Positions 51,418 to 59,965 of a DNA stretch of 64,000 nt are shown here, piece after piece (positions within the stretch are counted from its first letter, which is position 1; every line of letters starts with the position of its first letter). A program made the translations under genes and the position numbers. The notes below the pieces were generated by a model. That model was given only the letters and a program-made list of their open reading frames with translations, was not told the origin of the DNA and did no database searches. Source of the DNA: Clostridium sp. M62/1 (GTDB taxonomy: Bacteria; Bacillota; Clostridia; Lachnospirales; Lachnospiraceae); assembly GCF_020736365.1 (NCBI RefSeq), contig NZ_CP085988.1, positions 3,292,001 to 3,356,000 of the forward strand, read 5' to 3'.

Positions 51418-53127
51418 TTACAAAATCTCCATTCTCTCCATATCCTTCTGCGGCTCTGTGATTCCCTGAATTCCAAACTTCTCTGTCAGAATCCGGGCTA
51501 CTCCCGGGGAGAGGAAGGCCGGAAGGGTGGGCCCCAGGTGAATATTTTTAATTCCCAGATGCAGAAGGGCCAGCAGCACAATCACGGCTTTCTGCTCATA
51601 CCAGGCAATATTGTAGACAATCGGAAGGTCATTGATGTCCTCCATACCGAAGACCTCCTTCAGCTTCATGGCTATGACAGCCAGAGAGTAGGAGTCATTG
51701 CACTGTCCTGCGTCAAGCACTCTGGGGATTCCCTCGATGGTTCCCAGATTTAATTTATTGTACCTGTATTTTGCACAGCCGGCAGTGAGGATCACCGTAT
51801 CCTTTGGAAGAGCTTCTGCAAATTCCGTATAATAGCTCCTTCCCTGCTGTCTGCCGTCACATCCTGCCATCACCACAAATTTACGGACAGCTCCCTTTTT
51901 CACTGCCTCCACAATCTTATCGGCCAGCGCAAGCACCTGGCTGTGGGCAAAACCTCCTGTGATTGTCCCTCTCTCCAGCTCCCTCGGCGGCTCACAGTGT
52001 CTGGCCTGCTCGATCACTGCGCTGAAATCCTTTTTCTCTCCACTATCTCCCTCAATATGACGGCAGCCCGGAAAGCCCACGGCCCCTGTTGTGTAAACGC
52101 GATCCCGGTAGGAAGCTCTCGGCGGAACCAGACAGTTTGTGGTAAGGATCACCGGGCCGTTGAAGGCCTCGAACTCCTCCGTCTGCTTCCACCAGGCATT
52201 GCCATAATTTCCCGCAAAGTGGCTGTACTTCTTAAATGCGGGATAATAGTGGGCGGGGAGCATTTCCGAATGGGTGTACACATCCACTCCCGTCCCCTCC
52301 GTCTGCTCAAGAAGCATTTCCAGATCCCTCAGATCATGTCCGGAGATCAGAATTCCCGGATTCTTTCTGACTCCCAGCTCCACCTCTGTGATCTCCGGTG
52401 AGCCGTACCGCTCCGTATTGGCCCTGTCTAAAAGTGCCATGGCAGAAACGCCAAATTTCCCTGTCTCCATGGCTAAGGAGAGCAGCTCCTCCGCCGACAG
52501 TCTGTCATCAGCCAGGGCGGAGAGGGCGCGGATCATAAAGTTCTCCGTTTCCTCATCCCTCTTTCCGAGAACGTCCGCATGCTTCAGGTAAGCGGCCATT
52601 CCCTTCAGTCCATAGGTGATCAGCTCTCTCAGGCTTCTTATATCCTCATTTCCTGCAGACAGGATTCCGAATATCTCTGAAACAGAACTCTCTTTCTCTC
52701 CTCTGTCCCCGGCCAGATCCAGGATTTCCTCCTTCGTCCCAGGCATCCAGAGAACGGCATCTTTCAGGCTCTCGCAGGCTCCCGCCAGGATGGCGTCAGG
52801 ATTGTTCAGTTTTCTCAGAGCTTCCTCCTTTCTCTTCTGTGTCGCAAAGATACGGCAGACGAGCTTCTCATCGTCAAAGTTCGCATTGGTGATGGTAGCA
52901 AACAGGTTGTCGCGAAGCAGCCTGCTGTCCTCCTTAATAGGCAGCCTTCCCGCGCCCTCCCCATTCTCACCGGACAGGTACAGGACGGCGGCAAGCCCCT
53001 TTGACGCATAGACAAGCAGATCCTGGAGATTTGCTGTCCTGGCCGTCTTTCCGCAGACCCCTCCCTGAGTGCATCCGCTGCACCCTGACGTTTCCTGACA
53101 CTGATAACAAAACATTTTGTAAGCCAT
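51418..53127 (-). CDS. hcp: Hybrid cluster protein (hydroxylamine reductase)
   Basis: The 569-residue protein begins with the Fe-S motif C-x2-C-x8-C-x5-C ([13 protein letters not shown], then GGVCGK) and continues with hybrid-cluster ligand regions: [63 protein letters not shown] and [13 protein letters not shown]. Hcp handles nitric oxide or hydroxylamine under nitrosative stress in anaerobes. The start at 53127 follows AAAGGAGG; the longer frame is rejected. A Crp/Fnr regulator gene diverges from it with a shared palindrome. Confidence 0.95.
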   Translation of the reverse strand: MAYKMFCYQCQETSGCSGCTQGGVCGKTARTANLQDLLVYASKGLAAVLYLSGENGEGAGRLPIKEDSRLLRDNLFATITNANFDDEKLVCRIFATQKRKEEALRKLNNPDAILAGACESLKDAVLWMPGTKEEILDLAGDRGEKESSVSEIFGILSAGNEDIRSLRELITYGLKGMAAYLKHADVLGKRDEETENFMIRALSALADDRLSAEELLSLAMETGKFGVSAMALLDRANTERYGSPEITEVELGVRKNPGILISGHDLRDLEMLLEQTEGTGVDVYTHSEMLPAHYYPAFKKYSHFAGNYGNAWWKQTEEFEAFNGPVILTTNCLVPPRASYRDRVYTTGAVGFPGCRHIEGDSGEKKDFSAVIEQARHCEPPRELERGTITGGFAHSQVLALADKIVEAVKKGAVRKFVVMAGCDGRQQGRSYYTEFAEALPKDTVILTAGCAKYRYNKLNLGTIEGIPRVLDAGQCNDSYSLAVIAMKLKEVFGMEDINDLPIVYNIAWYEQKAVIVLLALLHLGIKNIHLGPTLPAFLSPGVARILTEKFGIQGITEPQKDMERMEIL

Positions 53128-53250
53128 TGTATCCTCCTTTTCTGGCGCTTTTCTCTCTGTTTCCATGAATTTGAAGACCATTTTCTGTCTTTTTCAGCAA
53201 GATGTGATCTCCATTCTTTTAAGGCAGCACAGACGCACCAGTGGGCGCCA

Positions 53251-53279
53251 TTGACTGTCTGGGGATACTATACTATAAT
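53251..53279 (+). promoter_or_regulatory. Crp/Fnr regulator gene promoter
   Basis: TTGACT (53251-53256) and perfect TATAAT (53274-53279) have a 17-bp spacer, so transcription should start near 53286, just before the palindrome. Confidence 0.75.
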
Positions 53280-53293
53280 GAGGAATAAAGTTC

Positions 53294-53309
53294 TGTTGTA
53301 TTTACAACA
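53294..53309. promoter_or_regulatory. Crp/Fnr-type palindromic operator shared with hcp
   Basis: TGTTGTA-TT-TACAACA is a perfect 7-2-7 inverted repeat. It lies just downstream of the predicted start of the regulator gene and is centred about 41.5 bp upstream of a possible hcp start using the minus-strand TATAGT box at 53272-53267. Remaining intergenic DNA shows no gene. Confidence 0.65.
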
Positions 53310-53444
53310 AAAACAGCAGTTATTTCCGCCATAAACCGGCTCAGGGGAAGCTTCAGCCTGCTCAGGACGTTTGAGGCAGAACCGTTTGGGGTAAAACTGA
53401 TTGAATAAAACCGCTTGAATAAAATCAAAATGACAGGAGAAAAC

Positions 53445-54191
53445 ATGGACATGGACAGAATATCAGGAGAAACTAATCATGTATCTGAGAATTCAGCGAA
53501 GGGGTATTCCGGCCGGGAGCTGAAGGCTCTGCTTGGCTGTACCCTGTTTTCAGGGATTGACGCCGGGGAGCTTACCGGGCTTTTAGGCTGTCTGGATGCG
53601 AGAAAAAGAACCTTTCTGAAAAATGAATTTATTTATCACAGCGGGGAACCTGTTTCTTCCATGGGAATCGTGCTGTCCGGATCTGTGCACATTGTAAAAG
53701 AAGATTTCTGGGGCAGGAGGCATCTGCTGTCGGAAGCCGGGGAAGGGAACTTTTTCGCCGAGGCTTATGCCAGCCTTCCGGGAACTCCCCTATCAGTCAG
53801 CGTCCTGGCAGCTGAGGACTCCTCCCTGCTGTTTGTCAATGTCAGCCGGCTTCTTGACGTTTGCCCCTCTTCCTGCCCCTTCCACCAGACGCTGATCCGG
53901 AATGTGCTCTCCGCTCTTGCCGGGAAAAATCTGATGCTCACGAAAAAGATGGAGCAGCTGTCCCGCCGCTCTATCCGTGAAAAGCTCCTGGCCTACCTGT
54001 CGGATGTTTCCGCCCAGGCAGGCTCCAGCTCCTTTTCCATCCCATTCAACAGGCAGCAGCTTGCCGATTACCTCTGCACAGACCGGAGCGCGCTCTCTTC
54101 GGAGCTTGGCCGGCTGAAGCGGGAAGGCGTGCTTGATTTCAAACGAAATGTATTCCATCTGAATGAAACGGAGCAGAAAAAATCTGACTGA
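53445..54191 (+). CDS. Crp/Fnr family regulator (HcpR-like)
   Basis: The 248-residue protein has an N-terminal cyclic-nucleotide-binding-like fold (LFSGIDAGELTGLLGCLDAR, then SGEPVSSMGIVLSGSVHIVK) and a C-terminal Crp helix-turn-helix: IPFNRQQLADYLCTDRSALS. Its position divergent from hcp matches HcpR-type sensors of nitrosative stress. It lacks an obvious Fnr-type N-terminal cysteine cluster, so the signal may be haem or another ligand. The start at 53445 follows AGGAG; a TTG and an ATG upstream are less likely. Confidence 0.82.
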   Translation: MDMDRISGETNHVSENSAKGYSGRELKALLGCTLFSGIDAGELTGLLGCLDARKRTFLKNEFIYHSGEPVSSMGIVLSGSVHIVKEDFWGRRHLLSEAGEGNFFAEAYASLPGTPLSVSVLAAEDSSLLFVNVSRLLDVCPSSCPFHQTLIRNVLSALAGKNLMLTKKMEQLSRRSIREKLLAYLSDVSAQAGSSSFSIPFNRQQLADYLCTDRSALSSELGRLKREGVLDFKRNVFHLNETEQKKSD

Positions 54192-54199
54192 GCGTAGGC

Positions 54200-54637
54200 T
54201 TACTGGTTCCCTTCACTGTTCTTGTACCGGTCCCATCCCCACCAGTTGGGCAGCAATTCTTTCAGCCGGACTGTCTTTCTCCTGTCATAGTCAACCATGA
54301 TTTCCATCTCTTCATTCTTACTGTTTAGCTGCATAAAAAGCTCTCTGCATGCGCCGCAGGGCATTCCGCTTCCCTCACCAAAGGGCGCTTTGTCTCTGAA
54401 TGCAATCAGCCGTTTCACAACCGTCTGACCGCTGTTCATATACATATTCAGCGCCGCAGTTCTCTCTGCGCACAGATCGAGAACGCCGCAGCAGCTTTCA
54501 ATACAGAATCCCGTGTAAATTTCCCCGTTCTCACTTTCTAAGGCACAGACCACATGATGTGCATAGATAAAAGGTGACACGTCCTCTGGATGGTACTGTT
54601 CTTTTGCTCTGATATATAACTTTTCCCATATATCCAT
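54200..54637 (-). CDS. Cytidine deaminase-like protein
   Basis: The 145-residue protein contains the zinc deaminase motifs CAERTAALNMYMNSG (with the H replaced by C, as in tetrameric cytidine deaminases) and MPCGACRELFMQL. The N-terminal half (YAHHVVCALESENGEIYTGF) fits the family. It converts cytidine to uridine or a related reaction such as blasticidin deamination. A GTG one codon upstream of the chosen ATG shares its ribosome-binding site (AAGGGGGAAG). Its end faces the Crp/Fnr gene end eight bases away. Confidence 0.85.
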   Translation of the reverse strand: MDIWEKLYIRAKEQYHPEDVSPFIYAHHVVCALESENGEIYTGFCIESCCGVLDLCAERTAALNMYMNSGQTVVKRLIAFRDKAPFGEGSGMPCGACRELFMQLNSKNEEMEIMVDYDRRKTVRLKELLPNWWGWDRYKNSEGNQ

Positions 54638-54690
54638 CACATACTTCCCCCTTCAAATGGAATTGATCCTTTATCGCAGCTCATTATTAT

Positions 54691-54885
54691 CATATCCTTC
54701 GGATATGTATCTCTCCGAGGGATGCGCACTCGCCGCAGGAGTATTCAGGCTCCCTTCGGGAGCCAGCGGCTCGGCACAGATATAATGTCCGCCCTGCGGT
54801 CATTATATCACAGGCACAGCCTGTGATCGTCATTCGCCGCTCGTCTCGTGTGAGCAAGCTCCCACAGGCTCGCTTGCGCTCATTA
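54691..54885. repeat. Hairpin-rich intergenic mosaic element
   Basis: At least five hairpins follow one another: CATATCC/GGATATG (54691-54707), GGCTCCC/GGGAGCC (54748-54764), TATAATG/CATTATA (54781-54807), CACAGGC/GCCTGTG (54809-54825) and GAGCAAGC/GCTTGCGCTC near 54852-54880. The 11-mer TCATTATATCA occurs twice (54800, 54880). The whole 54638-55204 gap shows no credible gene. Confidence 0.75.
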
Positions 54886-55204
54886 TATCATGAAATAGTT
54901 TTATGGTTCCACAGGAAACGCCGAAAACGCCCCTTTATCCGGCAGAGGAACTATCCGGTTCCTCTTGGGGACGCAGTTATTTTATAGGGATTGATCGCGG
55001 TCAGGAGATCTTTTATAATTACCATACAGCTAAAACCGGCTGATAAAGCCCGGAACAGAAACCCACGCGCAGAGTAAAGAAAACCGTACAGAAAAAACGC
55101 CGGTTCCCCAGACAGAACCGAGGCGGGCTGATACAGTTTTTCTGAATCTGCCGAACTGAATCAGACAGGAAAATGAATGAAAGAACATAGAAGGAGAACG
55201 AAAT

Positions 55205-56590
55205 ATGAAACCTACACATAGACAAAACAGCAGAACCGAGACGGCAGGACCGAAAATTGGAGATCGCCCTGGAAAGTCCGGTGAAAGGAGGTCCGCTCCC
55301 TCTCAGAAAAGCAGGAAAAACGGCGGCATGGGCTTGTCTTCTGACAGATTTTCAGACAGAAAACGCCCGGACAGGCAGATTCCAGACGGAAAGTCCTCCC
55401 GTATCCCGTCTGAGACCGGGGAAAAATCCTCCGGCAAAAGCCGGAGCGCCTGTCCCGTGTACAAAAAATGCGGCGCCTGCCAGTATCTTCACCTCTCCTA
55501 CGAAAAACAGCTTGCAGTCAAACAGGAGATGATAAACGGGCTCCTGAAGGGACTGTGCCCTGTAAAACCGATTATCGGAATGGAAAATCCGTACCACTAC
55601 AGAAACAAGGTGCACGCTGTTTTCGGCCATGACAGAAGGGGCAATGCGGTTTCCGGCGTCTATAAAGAGGGCACCCATGAGCTGGTTCCTGTGGAGACCT
55701 GCCTCATTGAGGATGAAAAGGCGGATGAGATCATCGGAACCATCCGCGGGATGCTGCGCTCCTTTAAGATCCGCACCTTTGATGAGGATACAGGCTACGG
55801 ACTGCTTCGCCACGTTCTCGTCAAGCGGGGCTTTGCAACAGGGGAAATCATGGTGGTTCTCGTAACCGCTTCCCCCGTTTTTCCATCCAAGAATCACTTT
55901 GTCAAAGCTCTCAGGGAGAAGCATCCGGAGATTACCACCATTATCCAGAATGTAAATGGCCGAAGCACCAGCATGGTTCTCGGTGAGAAGGAGCATGTCC
56001 TCTGGGGAAAGGGCTATATTGAGGATATTCTCTGCGGTCACAGATTCAGAATCTCTTCCCGCTCTTTCTACCAGGTAAATCCGGTTCAGACAGAAAAGCT
56101 CTACAATAAGGCTATGGAACTGGCCGGCCTGACAGGACGGGAAACCGTGCTGGATGCCTACTGCGGAATCGGTACCATCGGGATCACTGCCAGCGGCAGA
56201 GCCGGCCGGGTAATCGGTGTGGAATTAAACCGTGACGCTGTCAGGGACGCTGTGCAGAATGCAAAGAGAAATGAAATCAAAAATATCGAATTCTACTGCA
56301 ATGATGCAGGGCGGTTTATGAGCCGGATGGCAGCAGACGGCGAACGGCTGGATGTGGTATTTATGGATCCTCCCAGAAGCGGAAGCACAGAGGAGTTCAT
56401 CCAGGCTGCAGCACAGGCAGGGCCCAGAACCGTGGTCTACATCTCCTGCGGGCCGGAGACCCTGGCCAGAGATTTGAGGGTATTTGAGAAAAAGGGGTAT
56501 AAGGCCAGAGAGGCATGGCCGGTGGATTTGTTTCCGTGGACTGGACACTGCGAGTGTGTGGTGAAACTGGAGAGGAAGGGAAGAATTTAG
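55205..56590 (+). CDS. rlmD: RlmD/TrmA-family 23S rRNA (uracil-C5) methyltransferase
   Basis: The 461-residue protein has a basic low-complexity N-terminal tail of about 80 residues (rich in Arg, Lys, Ser and Gly), then CPVYKKCGACQYLHLSYEKQL with Fe-S cysteines, and the TrmA methyltransferase core: YRNKVHAVFGHD, SFYQVNPVQTEKLYNKAM, LDAYCGIGTIG, DPPRSGS, and YISCGPETLARDL with the catalytic Cys. It methylates a uracil C5 in rRNA (RlmD or RlmCD type) using AdoMet. AAGGAG precedes the ATG. The basic tail is not part of the family core. Confidence 0.92.
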   Translation: MKPTHRQNSRTETAGPKIGDRPGKSGERRSAPSQKSRKNGGMGLSSDRFSDRKRPDRQIPDGKSSRIPSETGEKSSGKSRSACPVYKKCGACQYLHLSYEKQLAVKQEMINGLLKGLCPVKPIIGMENPYHYRNKVHAVFGHDRRGNAVSGVYKEGTHELVPVETCLIEDEKADEIIGTIRGMLRSFKIRTFDEDTGYGLLRHVLVKRGFATGEIMVVLVTASPVFPSKNHFVKALREKHPEITTIIQNVNGRSTSMVLGEKEHVLWGKGYIEDILCGHRFRISSRSFYQVNPVQTEKLYNKAMELAGLTGRETVLDAYCGIGTIGITASGRAGRVIGVELNRDAVRDAVQNAKRNEIKNIEFYCNDAGRFMSRMAADGERLDVVFMDPPRSGSTEEFIQAAAQAGPRTVVYISCGPETLARDLRVFEKKGYKAREAWPVDLFPWTGHCECVVKLERKGRI

Positions 56591-56955
56591 TTATCGGACA
56601 CTACAAAATAATGGAAGATATGTGCAAGGAAACAGTAATTCTCCTTTATGTGTTTTTCTGGACAATTAAAAAACTGTATGTTGAGAAGAGGGATCATCCT
56701 TCTTCCCTGTTTTATTTGCCAATTAATATTTTACAGTAATGTCAGATGTTGTAAGATCAAAACTCTTGTCGGTATATCTGCTTCACAGAAAAATTTCTTT
56801 TAAGTGGAGAAATGTCCTTAATGCGAATGAAAATTTTGACGAAGGGACATATAACTGATATACTATTTCAAAATACTTCCAACTTAAAGAGGGAAACGTT
56901 GTCTTGTGAATATGAGCTTAGGCTATGGTTAATATTTTGCAGGGTAGATTTTGTT
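56591..56955. other. AT-rich boundary region before the type I RM locus
   Basis: Base composition drops in GC after 56590. No credible gene is seen; a plus-strand promoter lies at 56836-56864. This is where the acquired defence segment probably begins. No att-like direct repeat is obvious. Confidence 0.5.
56836..56864 (+). promoter_or_regulatory. Type I RM operon promoter
   Basis: TTGACG (56836-56841) and TATACT (56859-56864) with a 17-bp spacer lie upstream of the HTH remnant and hsdM. Confidence 0.65.
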
Positions 56956-57166
56956 ATGTTTCAGGAACAGCTGCAGGATGTAAAAATCTGACTTGAGAAA
57001 AGATGCCAAAATCAGTTCATCAACTTTAGACAAGCTTACCAATGATGAAAATGTTACTACCGATGTTTTGGTAAGGATTTGCAATGAATTGAACTGCGAT
57101 GTTTCCGATATTATGGAATTTATTCCAGATAAGCTAACAGAGGGGGAAAACGAAGATGCCAGATAA
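56956..57166 (+). pseudogene. Frameshifted small XRE/YozG-type HTH regulator
   Basis: A frame starting ATG at 56956 (MFQEQLQDVK) stops after a few codons, while a frame from about 56984 continues KSDLRKDAKISSSTLDKLTN and NCDVSDIMEFIPDKLTEGEN to a TAA at 57166. Together they give a typical 70-residue HTH protein of the kind found next to type I RM genes, broken by an indel in the A-run at 56982-56986 or nearby. The 3' end overlaps the hsdM start by 11 bp, the same overlap as hsdM-hsdS. A paralogue is intact at 31147-31419. Confidence 0.6.
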
Positions 57167-58658
57167 AAATACAGCTGCAATTGGCTTTGAAAAACAAATA
57201 TGGGATGCTGCTTGCGTTCTTCGAGGAAACATGGATGCATCAGAATATAAAAATGTGGTTCTAGGATTGATTTTTTTGAAATATATTTCAGACCGATTTG
57301 ATGAAAAATATAAGGCTTTAGTAGAAGAAGGAGACGGATTCGAGGAAGATATTGATGAATATACATCGGAAGGTATTTTCTTTGTACCAGCAGGTGCACG
57401 TTGGAGAGATATTGCAGCGAAAGCACATACACCGGAAATCGGTACAGTTATTGATGATGCCATGCGTGCCATCGAAAAAGAAAATAAACGACTAAAGGAT
57501 ATTCTTCCTAAGAATTTCGCGCGTCCGGAATTAGACAAACGCAGACTGGGAGATGTGGTGGATTTATTCACTAATATCCAGATGATTGAGCATGGGAGCG
57601 AAAAAGATATACTGGGCCGTACTTATGAGTATTGCCTTTCTATGTTTGCTGAACAAGAAGGTAAACGTGGTGGTGAATTCTTTACACCATCTTGTGTAGT
57701 ACGTACCTTAGTAGAAGTATTAAAGCCTTTTAAGGGCAGAGTATATGATCCTTGTTGTGGCTCTGGTGGTATGTTTGTCCAGTCTGCAAAATTTGTAGAG
57801 AATCACAGTGGCAACATCAGCAATATCTCTATCTACGGTCAGGACTCAAATCCTACTACATGGAAGTTGGCACAAATGAATCTTGCTATCCGAGGAATTG
57901 AACCGGATCTCGGACCTTATGCTGCAGATACATTTTTGAAGGATTGCCATCCAACATTGCGGGCAGATTATATTATGGCTAATCCTCCTTTTAACCTTTC
58001 CGATTGGGGATTGGATAAACTAAAAGAAGATCAGCGCTGGAAATATGGAACACCGCCTGCAGGAAATGCCAACTTTGCCTGGCTGCAGCATATGATTTAC
58101 CATCTTGCACCTGCAGGTCGTATTGGCATGGTATTGGCGAATGGTTCACTTTCTTCCCAGTCAGGTGGAGAAGGTGAAATCCGTAAGAATATCATCAATG
58201 CTGATTTGGTGGAATGTATTGTTGCAATGCCCACTCAGCTTTTCTATACAACGCAGATTCCAGTTTCCCTATGGTTTATCAATAAGCAAAAGAAACAATC
58301 AGGAAAGACTTTATTTATTGATGCTCGCAAGATGGGAACGATGGTGAATCGAAAACTTCGTGAGTTGACAGATGCGGACATCAATAAGATTTCAGACACC
58401 TATGAAGCTTTTGTTGATGGAACACTTGAAAATATCAAAGGCTTTTGTGCTGTTGCAGATACAGCTGAAATTGAGAAACAAAATTATATTCTTACACCTG
58501 GTCGCTATGTAGGCATCGAGGAACAGGAAGAGGACGATGAGCCATTTGAAGAAAAGATGACACGTCTTACATCTGAGTTGTCGAATATGTTTGCTAAGTC
58601 CCACGAGTTAGAAGATGAAATTCGTAAGAAATTGGGGGCGATTGGGTATGAAGTTTGA
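57156..58658 (+). CDS. hsdM: Type I restriction-modification DNA methyltransferase subunit
   Basis: The 500-residue protein has the HsdM N-terminal helical domain (ENMDASEYKN-like stretch reading RGNMDASEYKNVVLGLIFLK), EFFTPSCVVRTLVEVLKP, the AdoMet motif DPCCGSGGMF at 198-207 and the catalytic NPPF at 276-279, so it methylates adenine N6. It works with HsdS to mark the target site. GAGGGGG lies nine bases before the ATG. It overlaps hsdS by 11 bp. Codon use is more AT-rich than in the genes left of 56.6 kb. Confidence 0.96.
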   Translation: MPDKNTAAIGFEKQIWDAACVLRGNMDASEYKNVVLGLIFLKYISDRFDEKYKALVEEGDGFEEDIDEYTSEGIFFVPAGARWRDIAAKAHTPEIGTVIDDAMRAIEKENKRLKDILPKNFARPELDKRRLGDVVDLFTNIQMIEHGSEKDILGRTYEYCLSMFAEQEGKRGGEFFTPSCVVRTLVEVLKPFKGRVYDPCCGSGGMFVQSAKFVENHSGNISNISIYGQDSNPTTWKLAQMNLAIRGIEPDLGPYAADTFLKDCHPTLRADYIMANPPFNLSDWGLDKLKEDQRWKYGTPPAGNANFAWLQHMIYHLAPAGRIGMVLANGSLSSQSGGEGEIRKNIINADLVECIVAMPTQLFYTTQIPVSLWFINKQKKQSGKTLFIDARKMGTMVNRKLRELTDADINKISDTYEAFVDGTLENIKGFCAVADTAEIEKQNYILTPGRYVGIEEQEEDDEPFEEKMTRLTSELSNMFAKSHELEDEIRKKLGAIGYEV

Positions 58659-59910
58659 TATTTGGAGTTTTGAGAAAAAACCATTGCCGGAAATATTATC
58701 ATTTATTGTTGATAATAGAGGAAAGACTGTGCCAACGACACATAGTGGACATATTCTAATTGCTACGAATTGTGTGAGAAATGAAAGTTTATATCCATCA
58801 TATGAAAAAATTCGATATTTAAGCGAGGAAACATATCAAAATTGGTTTCGGGCACATCCAAAACCGGGCGATATTTTATTTGTATGCAAAGGTACTCCAG
58901 GACGAGTGTGTATGGTTCCTGATCCTATTGATTTTTGTATTGCCCAGGATATGGTAGCGTTGAGAGTAAATGATGCAAAAGTTTATAACAAATATTTGCT
59001 ATCTGTTTTAAGAAGTGTAAAAATTCAAAAACAGATAGAACAGACAAGTGTTGGGGATGTTATACCGCATTTCAAGAAAAGTTTTTTTGACCAATTATTG
59101 ATACCAATACCTTCAATGGAAATCCAAAAAATAATTGGGGATTATTATTTTGCGTTTTCAGAGAAAATTGAAATAAACAAAAAGATAAACGATAATTTAG
59201 AGCGGCAAGCTCAGCTGTTATTTAAGTCGTGGTTCGTTGATTTTGAACCTTTTAATGGAACTATGCCATCAGAGTTGGAAGTTGTTCCTTTTGAAAAAAT
59301 TGTTGACTTCCAAAACGGTTATGCCTTTAAGAGCAAAGAACTTCTTAACGAACCATCTTCTGATTGCTACCAGGTTTTCAAACAAGGGCATATTGCTCGT
59401 GGTGGTGGGTTTATTCCCGATGGAACAAAAAGCTGGTATCCGAAGAGGCTTGCTTCAAAATTGGGAAAATTTGTCTTAAAAAAAGGCGATATACTTATGG
59501 CAATGACTGATATGAAAGACAATGTCGCAATATTGGGAAACACGGCTATTATGCCGATAGATAATGAATACATTGTCAATCAACGAGTTGGACTCTTGAG
59601 GACAAATGGGTATAAAGGAATTACATATCCATTTATCTATTTACTCACAAACAGCAAAGATTTTCTTATTGACCTTCGCAGTAGAGCCAATAGTGGCGTT
59701 CAAGTTAATCTGTCATCTGCTGAAATTAAGGCTTCTCGAACTATTTTGCCATCTGAAAAAGTAAATACGGCTTTTTCTGAGATAACACTTCCGATGTTTG
59801 AAGCCATTATAAGTAATCAGCTTGAAAATCAGCGATTGGCACAACTCCGAGACACTCTTTTGCCTAGATTGATGTCCGGCGAGATCGATGTCTCCGACAT
59901 CCAGTTCTAA
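58648..59910 (+). CDS. hsdS: Type I restriction-modification specificity subunit
   Basis: The 420-residue protein has two target-recognition domains (about 1-185 and 205-400), each followed by a conserved helix: EIQKIIGDYYFAFSEKIEIN, then KKINDNLERQAQLLFKSWFV, and, at the end, LENQRLAQLRDTLLPRLMSG. This is the HsdS plan, so it sets the bipartite DNA target. The start at 58648 lies inside hsdM and follows GGGGGCG; the longer frame at 58615 is unlikely. Only one hsdS is present and no recombinase or second hsdS is seen, so no phase-variable shuffling is evident. Confidence 0.93.
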   Translation: MKFDIWSFEKKPLPEILSFIVDNRGKTVPTTHSGHILIATNCVRNESLYPSYEKIRYLSEETYQNWFRAHPKPGDILFVCKGTPGRVCMVPDPIDFCIAQDMVALRVNDAKVYNKYLLSVLRSVKIQKQIEQTSVGDVIPHFKKSFFDQLLIPIPSMEIQKIIGDYYFAFSEKIEINKKINDNLERQAQLLFKSWFVDFEPFNGTMPSELEVVPFEKIVDFQNGYAFKSKELLNEPSSDCYQVFKQGHIARGGGFIPDGTKSWYPKRLASKLGKFVLKKGDILMAMTDMKDNVAILGNTAIMPIDNEYIVNQRVGLLRTNGYKGITYPFIYLLTNSKDFLIDLRSRANSGVQVNLSSAEIKASRTILPSEKVNTAFSEITLPMFEAIISNQLENQRLAQLRDTLLPRLMSGEIDVSDIQF

Positions 59911-59965
59911 GCTACTAAATTATCGTTTACCATAGAAATATAGCGAAAAATACAGGAGGTTGAAT

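Noticed and set aside
55019-55225. Minus-strand 68-codon frame at the rlmD 5' end
   Set aside because: Overlaps the rlmD start, lacks a ribosome-binding site and shows no protein family features.
56515-56739. Plus-strand 74-codon frame
   Set aside because: It begins inside the rlmD gene in another frame and has no start signal.
58648-59910. Phase-variable hsdS cassette
   Set aside because: Only one hsdS is present, with no inverted repeats or recombinase gene nearby in the window.
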